Shown in pieces: positions 57,079 to 64,000 of a stretch of DNA of 64,000 nucleotides. The notes under the pieces were generated by a model. That model searched no databases. It saw only the letters and a program-made list of their open reading frames with translations, and was not told the DNA's origin. The stretch spans positions 1-64,000 of the forward strand of contig JADNRY010000205.1 in assembly GCA_015501585.1 (NCBI GenBank). Reading direction: 5' to 3'. Both the position numbers and the translations under genes were made by a program. Numbering within the stretch: position 1 is the first letter of the stretch; every line of letters starts with the position of its first letter. Source of the DNA: Rhodocollybia butyracea (lineage: Eukaryota; Basidiomycota; Agaricomycetes; Agaricales; Omphalotaceae).

Positions 57079-59571
57079 AGGTCAGTACGACAGAATATGC
57101 AACGAAAACTATGTATTATTGTACTAACATTGTACTACTGTACTATAAAAACATGCCATCTCTTCCTCACCCACTTCAGAAATGTAGCTCTAGTAATTCA
57201 TCCGATCAGCGCATTTCTTTCTTAATTAGGATATACTGCAGCGGAAGTAATTACCATAACGGTATTAAGGTACCGATCTTTCAGAACAGAAACTCGGCAA
57301 TAAATTGCCCTCGTAACTTCCGTCGTTCAACGTTCAACACGAGTCCGCAATCACCTAGATTCTTTTCAGCACCGAACAGAAATGGTCCTATCAGATGTGC
57401 CTCAAAGGCACTACACAGCTGTGTCCCACATCCCCTTTACGAAAAAGTCTGCCCCAACCGGTTTATCTGAAAAGATGCATTTTCTCAGATTGGTTTCAAT
57501 GATGGTCGAGAGATGTCCAGAAAGAAATCCTCGGATGGTCGATTCAAGTGAGTACAAAACACCTAACAAGCTTTTCTTCTCACTCCTCTTCGCTGGAAGG
57601 CTCTTTTTCTCGATGAATATCGTCTGGCGGCCTCGTCAAATAATCCTTGCCCACATTTGTCTACCTTACACTCCATCGATCCATCCGTTACTTTTCCCCG
57701 CCACATTATTTCCCAGTCGTTTTACTTTGCAAATGGCAATGATGTTGATGGAATCATGTATCCCCTCATCAACATACTGTGACTTCCTCCCTTGTATCAT
57801 TCATGACGACTATCTTTGAACAAAGGATGGGTACAATGACGAGTACACTGCAAAATAGATGATTTTTACCGATTATCGATATCCCTTAAGCTCAAGTCCA
57901 GTCAGATACTAGTCACTAACGCCCTGGCAGCTTCGTGAATTGTCAGGTTGGACTGAGCGAAGCCTTTTGACTACACGTCATCGCACTCTGTTTTCGGCCG
58001 AAGATTATAATGCGAACCATCTAACGAGATGTTTCAGACCTATTTGTGACCTGTTCTTCGGCCGGTTCTCCCCTTCCCATGAACATACAGTGAACATCGC
58101 CCAGCTACCCTTCCTCATATCCAAAACTACGGTCCGTCCATCCATTCACGCCAATTGTTCAGATGAAAACATCGACATATTGCAATCTCGACCCCAAATC
58201 CTGTCAAGGCCCTATCTTGTCTACAGTATCATCATGACCCGCCTACCTACCATCGTTTAGGTGGAAAGTCGTATTTTTGCAGTCCAGTCTTCTCCTGCCC
58301 TCAGAAACGATGACTAAAAATGAACCTAAGGGATATCCTGTGGCTATTTGGTGGCTATCGCTCTTCGTATTGCACAGTCGGCGCTCTGCGGTTTTGGGTG
58401 CGTTTGCAGTTTTAAATGCTTCTTAGCAGTGTTCAATTCTTGGTAGCAGTCGAGCTCTGAAGTGCTAGTGAGGTATGTTTATAACCATTTTGGTGCCAGA
58501 ATTCTGATAGCGATTTAATATTCTCTATCAGGATCTTCATTACGAGACCACAATGGGGCCGGGCGGGCGACCTCTTAAGTATGTCCAGCCTCTTTATGAG
58601 CTATCGGCCAATAAACTGTGAACGCATAGTGTCTCGAGCACATTTTGAGGGTGCTCATGGACAGAGAGTCGACTCAGAAAGATTCACAAGTGGCAGGCCG
58701 AATGACGCGTATGTACCTTGTGCGGTGGTATGATGAAAGTTCCGGTGGTTGAGCTATTTAGGGTAGACACAAGAAATAAAAGTTTTGTGTACAGGGGCCA
58801 CGAGAACCCAAATCAATCCCGCATTGAATAACTTGTATTCAGATTCGGTACACGCCGCAGGAACAGACTAAAGTATACCGACAAGATCCAATTCTCAAGC
58901 GATCAGTTTATTCTATGTCCGGCGAGTCCCCCTGGTTAAGAGGCCGGGTTTGATGGGTCTCATTTCGATCCAGGAACATGATGTAAGTTGTCACCGATGA
59001 GTCAGTCGTTACATTACATCATTAGTCTATTGGACTGGACCCGGGCCAGGAATCGGCACACTATAATAAATAAATCTTTGTTTCATTTTGGGCGAATTTT
59101 TGTCACCATATGTGACCATTTTAAGAACTGTACTTCCCTGCCCAGTAGTTATTCATCCCTGCTTCATGTCTCGGGTTAATGGTTGAACAACTGGCTATCT
59201 CTTGTCCATCCCTGCTTCATCTTTTGGTCTAATGGCAAAACCTCATGGTCAGCACTTCAAAAATCCCCTGGAAGTCGGCGAAACTGGAAAAATGAGCTCT
59301 TGGCCCTCATGAAGGTGGAGTTCGTAGCCTCAAGTCCTGTTTCAGGTAGTCATTTATCGGTCAATTGGATAATGCTTGTTACTTGTTATCTGCTTGGTAT
59401 CTAGTCTCTGTCGTCAGTTTTAGTAAGTTTATTATATTACCTTCCGATAATCGTAAGTGTCTATCCTTGGCTTCCCGAAACTCGCCTGAAGACTAAGTAC
59501 CTACAGTGATACCCCTCACTTATACCTGTCGTATAGTTTCTGCAATCTATTATTTCCCCCCAGCTCTCGCA
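57079..59571. other. gene-poor spacer
   Basis: A plus-strand frame from 57382 (MVLSDVPQRHYTAVSHIPFT to MVERCPERNPRMVDSS, then a GTGAGT donor) might be a first exon, but no convincing continuation was found. The rest shows no gene or repeat. Confidence 0.3.
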
Positions 59572-62388
59572 ATGCCTATGTTACCATTGGCAGAACTCTT
59601 AAATCCTGCACCAGAAGTCGAGCCACAGAGCTCTTCCTTATGCGAAACTGCTTCCTACAAGATTGAAACTAATGTGACTGTCACCCAGAAGTGTACAGTT
59701 GTTCGCCTCTATACCTACAAAGCTGGGACTACAATCGAGTATCCAGAAACCACAGAACAGGGATCTGTAGGTCATCTTTTTGAGCTGGATCCTGAGGACT
59801 GGGTCAACCCGAGTCAAGCCTTTGCATATTCACAAGGAGAACCAAAAGGATTTTCGAGGAATCGATTCTGTCGTATATTGCTTGACGATCAAGGCGAATC
59901 TGTACCTTGCTATGTACGGCACTCGACATGTATGTACTGTATCTTAAAGTCTTTGTATTGATTTTTTTTGACTCGTGAAATTGCAACAGGCCAGGGATGT
60001 AAAGCCTGCTCTTTTGCAGATAAAAACCTGGTGTCAGTGGGCCATACTACAGCAAATCGCAGTGACTTGGCTAATCAGCTTAAGCAATACTCCCAACATT
60101 GGCAGCTCGAATTGCCAACTTCAGGCTCAGTTACAAAGGACCTATTTGAAAAAACCCTCGCTTTGTGGAATGCATTCCAGAATGTTGGATGCTCGGCTCC
60201 TCTGAATGAGGACACACTCTATCTTGGGGAAGAACTTGAAGCCAGAAAAGTTCAGCTAGCTATTGACCATGATATTCGACGAGGACATACTCCTAAGCCA
60301 ACTTGTCAGGGTCGAGTCATCTTGGATTATGATTCGAAGGGCACACCATATGTCCAGTAAGCTCGCCTTTTAGAACAGGTTGAATATCAGTACTTACCTA
60401 GTCCTCCCAGCTGCGAGCATTATAGGTCTGCGACTTCGCGCGATCACCTGGTGAATTATGATATTAGTTCTGGTTTATATGACTTCGAGTATCTGAGAGC
60501 ACTCTTCACAAATGATACTGAGGAGCTCGAGCTTATTGAGGATGGAGCTCAGGATAATGGGTATGGCCCTCTTGCTTTATGCTCGACTATCACAAATGCC
60601 TCCTCTCAACATGTTAGTTGTCATAAGTTGGCTCTTTCGTACTGTTTTCTTACTTTCAACTAACTTACATTTAGCTGCATTACATTGCAACAGCTCTGGA
60701 CAGCTCATGAAAGCCAAAGTGGATCGCATCGAATGTACTAGTCGCATTCGGGTGTTCGAACCACATGAGGAGTATCGTAAAGTCTGTCCTAAAATCCTGG
60801 TTGTCTGCACAGGCATGCACACTCACCCAATTCCCCTTCCGACCAAAACACCCCCAGGCCTGCGAAGAGAAATTTTAGCATTACTTCAGAGTCTTGGCCA
60901 GGATTTACCTGATATCACACCTCGTCGGTTCATCCGACATCCCACAACCTGTGCTTATATTCGTGACCAGCTCCCTAGTATGCAAAATCCAATGTTAAGT
61001 GATCTGCATATATCGCTTGCAAACCAAGATCACCTTCGAGCCTATATCACCCAGGCTCAGGAGATATCGTTTCCCTATGGAACAGGCTGGGCAGGTATGT
61101 GATTATTTCGAGCCTGTTATGGAGAGTCAATGTTTCACTGCCCTGAAGGTGTTATATATGCGAAACAACTGCAGGACAGTAATGTTCCTGTATCCCAGCA
61201 TTACATTCGGTTGATCAAGGAATATGAACTGGAGGATGATGAGCTCGTCTTAAATGGCGACACCTGCATGGCATGGATCTTAACGACTTCTGTGGTATCC
61301 TACACTTTGCAGGCAATCAGCATGGTGGACAAGCGAAAGGTATATCTGGTTTCCATACTATATTCACCCTTACTGGATGTACTTCACAGGTCTTGGGCTT
61401 CACCTTTTAGCTCGATCAAAAGAAACTCCAGAAAAGTATGACTTACACAAACGTCGTCGTCTCCTTTCATCTCTCTTGGTGTACGAACACCTTCATCGTG
61501 TTTTTAGGCTCTGCGATGCCCACTTTAAACGTAACATCACAAAATGTAAAGTACCAGATGAAGTAAAGCAGAAGATGCGATTGCTTTCCTGTATCAGTCA
61601 TCCTAACTTTGAACAAACAGTCCAGGAGATCAGATCCGAAGGTGGCAAAGCTGGAGTGGGTCATTTGCTTCTGTAAACCTCCTCTTTTTGTTCGCTAATA
61701 TTTCTCGTTAGACTGGGTTAGTGACAAGTATCGCAGCCACTTTGCTTTTGAGGCAATCTGCTGGGAGAAAAGCTTCATCCCTGCTGCAATATGACAAGTC
61801 GGCGATTCAACAACGAATATCATTGAAGGCCTTCATGCCAATATTAACCTTGAGGGTGTATTGTGTACTCTACTGGGCGGTCTTCAAAAAGGGCAGCATT
61901 ACGATAATATGAAGTATAAAATGATTGAGGCATGTGTTCATTAACTGCAGTTTAATTTTGTCAATGCTTAATGTATTTTTCAGGCCTACAAACTGACAGG
62001 TGTTACTCCATCATATAATCCCCAGCATCTGTCTTATTCTGCGACTCGAAATTTCAAACGAAAAAGTGTGCTTTCTATTACCCAGATATCTATAACTGGC
62101 TGATCGAGCTCTAAAGGTCTTTCACGACACAAAAGTTTATTATCGCAGGACAGTCAGATCATGAAAAGGTCACAAAAGCTGCGAAAAACTGCAAACCGGA
62201 TCGATATCATCAATTCTTGCCTTGTACAGGAAGTTGCTTCAGGAGGAGAAACATCACAGGCTGCTCAAAAGGCAGCAGTTGCTAGAGCCAAGGCTCAGGA
62301 TGCCTATAACAAGGTTTTAGAGGAACATGTGAGACTTACTGCGACCAAAGGGACAGGAAAATTCAATATTGTATCATCGCATATGTAG
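59572..62388 (+). pseudogene. transposase-like protein (WRKY/GCM-type finger plus DDE-like core), one premature stop
   Basis: Exons join from MPMLPLAELLNPAP (59572) through CQGCKACSFADKNLVSVGHT, then HCEHYRSATSRDHLVNYD and IRVFEPHEEYRKVCPKILVV. The latter, with CTGMHTHPIPLPTKTPP, resembles a C-C-H-x-H finger of WRKY/GCM/FLYWCH type. Downstream, HLHGMDLNDFCGILHFAGNQ and HGGQAKGLGLHLLARSKE are joined by an exact 50-base intron (61341-61390). Then YEHLHRVFRLCDAHFKRNI, GGKAGVDWVSDKYRSHFAFE and QVGDSTTNIIEGLHANINLE follow, and a coiled-coil tail ends KGTGKFNIVSSHM. This order matches a family repeated through Agaricomycete genomes that I take to be transposase-derived. Codon TGA at 61792-61794 replaces an expected Trp (FIPAAI-stop-QVGD), and one intron appears to use a GC donor. 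Some joins near 61080-61250 are uncertain. Confidence 0.6.
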
Positions 62389-62413
62389 TGACTAAAAAGT
62401 AAAGTGATATTTA

Positions 62414-64000
62414 TTAATCTTCATCATCGTGCATCTCCCCAGCCCAGTCGTGATGTTCATCATCAAGGTTTCCTTGACCTGCACCCCAATCGCAAGAACC
62501 AAACACTTCTCTCTTTACTGCATCCAGATCAGCGAATGCCTCTGCGATACTTCGTGAAAATGCAAAAGTAAAATTATAATTTGTGGTGCCCCCGGTGACT
62601 GTAGTTCCATGAATATGTTCTGGTTGAAAGGCAAACATGGTCGAGGGAGCATTTGCAACAACAACACGGAGGTTGACATCGACAAAGTTTGCCCCACCAT
62701 AAGTCGGAATAGGAATTTTAGATGCTGCAGTGCGAGTCGGGAGCTGTTCGCGGCCTGCTGTAAGATTGAAAGCAAATCTGGAATAACATTTATCGGTGTG
62801 AGACCATCTGTATAGAATTATCAATGTGTCGCATATTTAAAACTATAACTAAAACTTACGCAGAATAACCTTTAGTCAGATATACCTCTGGCGGGGCTCG
62901 ACTAGCTTCCGAAAATATAACCGCTTTATTTCCCAGGGTAAGCTTAAACCCTTTACCTGTAGACCCAGATTAGGTTGATTTCCTATTAATGGATGCAGTG
63001 GAATGTGAATAGCATACCTGGTTCCACAAAGCGGGTCGCGAGATGGGGAATTTTGTTTTCATGCAGCTCTCTGACTGCTGGTCCAGTAATTTCAGTTGGC
63101 ATCATGGAAAGAATAAGCGACCAGAATATTCCAGCTGCACCATTTATATCTTCATCATGGGCAGTACACTCCTCTTCAGACAGCTTGGCTTGGTAACTTT
63201 TTGCCAGTCCCAGCTGTCTACAATGGCAGGGACCAGTATTGATACCAACCTGGGTCATTGAACCTTCATGACCACCCCGCTCACCAACATGACGAGGAGG
63301 CTAGTAGGAGCAATCAGCAGTATATACAGTATCTATAGCATTATATACATACCCGCTGGTTGCGCCGGACTCCAACAGCGTAGAAAATAACATCAACTAG
63401 CCATTCATACAGCATTTCACTGTTGGAGCCCTGATGTTGCTCTTCTCCAGGTTCAGAATCTGTCATTGCACCAGCAATATTGCGCAGAACAACTAGCTGG
63501 ATATTGTCTGGCTCACACGTGTGGGCATCTGGCATAGGGTGAATATCATTGGGGACAAAAACCTAGACTGTAACACACCACCGCTGTAGAAAAGGACCGA
63601 CTCGCTGGTACTAACCACATAGAATCCATGTGCTGCATCAACTATCTGATCGCGTGCACCACTCGCAGCTTCCGCTAGATCGTACATATACCGATAGCGC
63701 CCAAATTTGGGTTTGGTGTCTGGGTCGCGACGCACAAGCCATACTTGCGTGCCACAAGGCATAATGATGTACTGGTCACCTCGGATTATTGCTTCTCTTA
63801 CAGCATAAGAGCGGAAGTTTATTCCAAGGTTTACCATCTAAGAAATTTAATCAGAGGCTAATTATTAACTTAGCTGGTACAATTTACGAGTTTTCTTTTC
63901 TCTCCATGCGATGCTTGATCTGGTTTGTCTTGTGATTTCCACTGGAAGTAACGGAGCGAAACCTCATCGAAGACTGTTTTAATCTCCACACTATCGACTT
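62414..64000 (-). CDS. hypothetical protein with C-terminal HGTT domain, partial
   Basis: Runs off the right edge, so the start is missing. Exons join in frame on the minus strand: VDSVEIKTVFDEVSLRYFQW, MVNLGINFRSYAVREAIIRG, VPNDIHPMPDAHTCEPDN, PPRHVGERGGHEGSMTQVGI, GKGFKLTLGNKAVIFSEASR and FAFNLTAGREQLPTRTAASK, ending DEHHDWAGEMHDDED and a stop at 62414. Introns are about 50-60 bases. The last domain contains TYGGANFVDVNLRVVV and FAFQPEHIHGTTVTGGTTNY. One H-G motif followed by a beta-rich end could fit a double-stranded beta-helix (2OG-oxygenase-like) fold, but this is a guess. Similar proteins recur beside transposase-like genes in Agaricomycetes as far as I recall. Stop codons of this gene and the transposase-like gene are 25 bases apart (tail to tail). 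Confidence 0.6.

Overview
The window looks like a repeat-rich stretch of a filamentous Basidiomycota genome, most likely Agaricomycetes. Genes are split by many introns of about 50-57 bases with GT-AG ends. Two genes belong to paralogous families that I know only from mushroom-forming fungi: a DUF6534-type membrane protein and a large uncharacterised multi-exon family. The mobile elements (Ngaro-type tyrosine-recombinase retroelement, Helitron, gag-only LTR elements, hAT- and PIF/Harbinger-type miniature elements) also fit. I found no rRNA, tRNA or CRISPR array. Because of the introns, single open frames are a poor guide here; gene models below were built by joining exons by eye.

Layout. 1-4557: decayed repeats, including a 373-base foldback (2057-2429). 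4558-7910: a decayed gag-only LTR retroelement whose whole body is packed with short perfect hairpins. 7911-13557: gene-poor, with LTR remnants and a GC-rich minisatellite foldback (11709-12478). 13558-15239: a complete DUF6534-type gene with a 14-base micro-exon. 15942-16446: a weak small-gene candidate. 17599-20293: a nine-exon gene of a large Agaricomycete family. 22898-28979: a full-structure Ngaro-like element (A1-gag-RT/RNase H-YR-B1-A2-B2) inserted at codon 8 of a small gene, with a related unoccupied site at 32547.

33216-43009: three tandem minus-strand copies of a single-pass membrane protein gene. The middle copy reads through intact. The first is frameshifted. The third is frameshifted and split by a recently inserted 2.29 kb LTR element (near-identical 382/383-base LTRs, 5-base target duplication) that carries only gag plus a leader of palindromic minisatellite units. 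43819-45000: an 82-base perfect palindrome, an LTR remnant and a hAT-type element with an 8-base target duplication.

47618-52260: a decayed minus-strand Helitron (Rep and start of helicase), itself hit by a 535-base PIF/Harbinger-type MITE. 52873-54022 and 54177-57078: a divergent pair of unknown genes; the second is split by a 1.4 kb nearly complete palindrome. 59572-62388: a transposase-like gene with one premature stop, facing a convergent gene of unknown function that runs off the right edge. The theme is nested transposition into small host gene families; several insertion points can be read to the base because target duplications or unoccupied paralogous sites are present in the same window.
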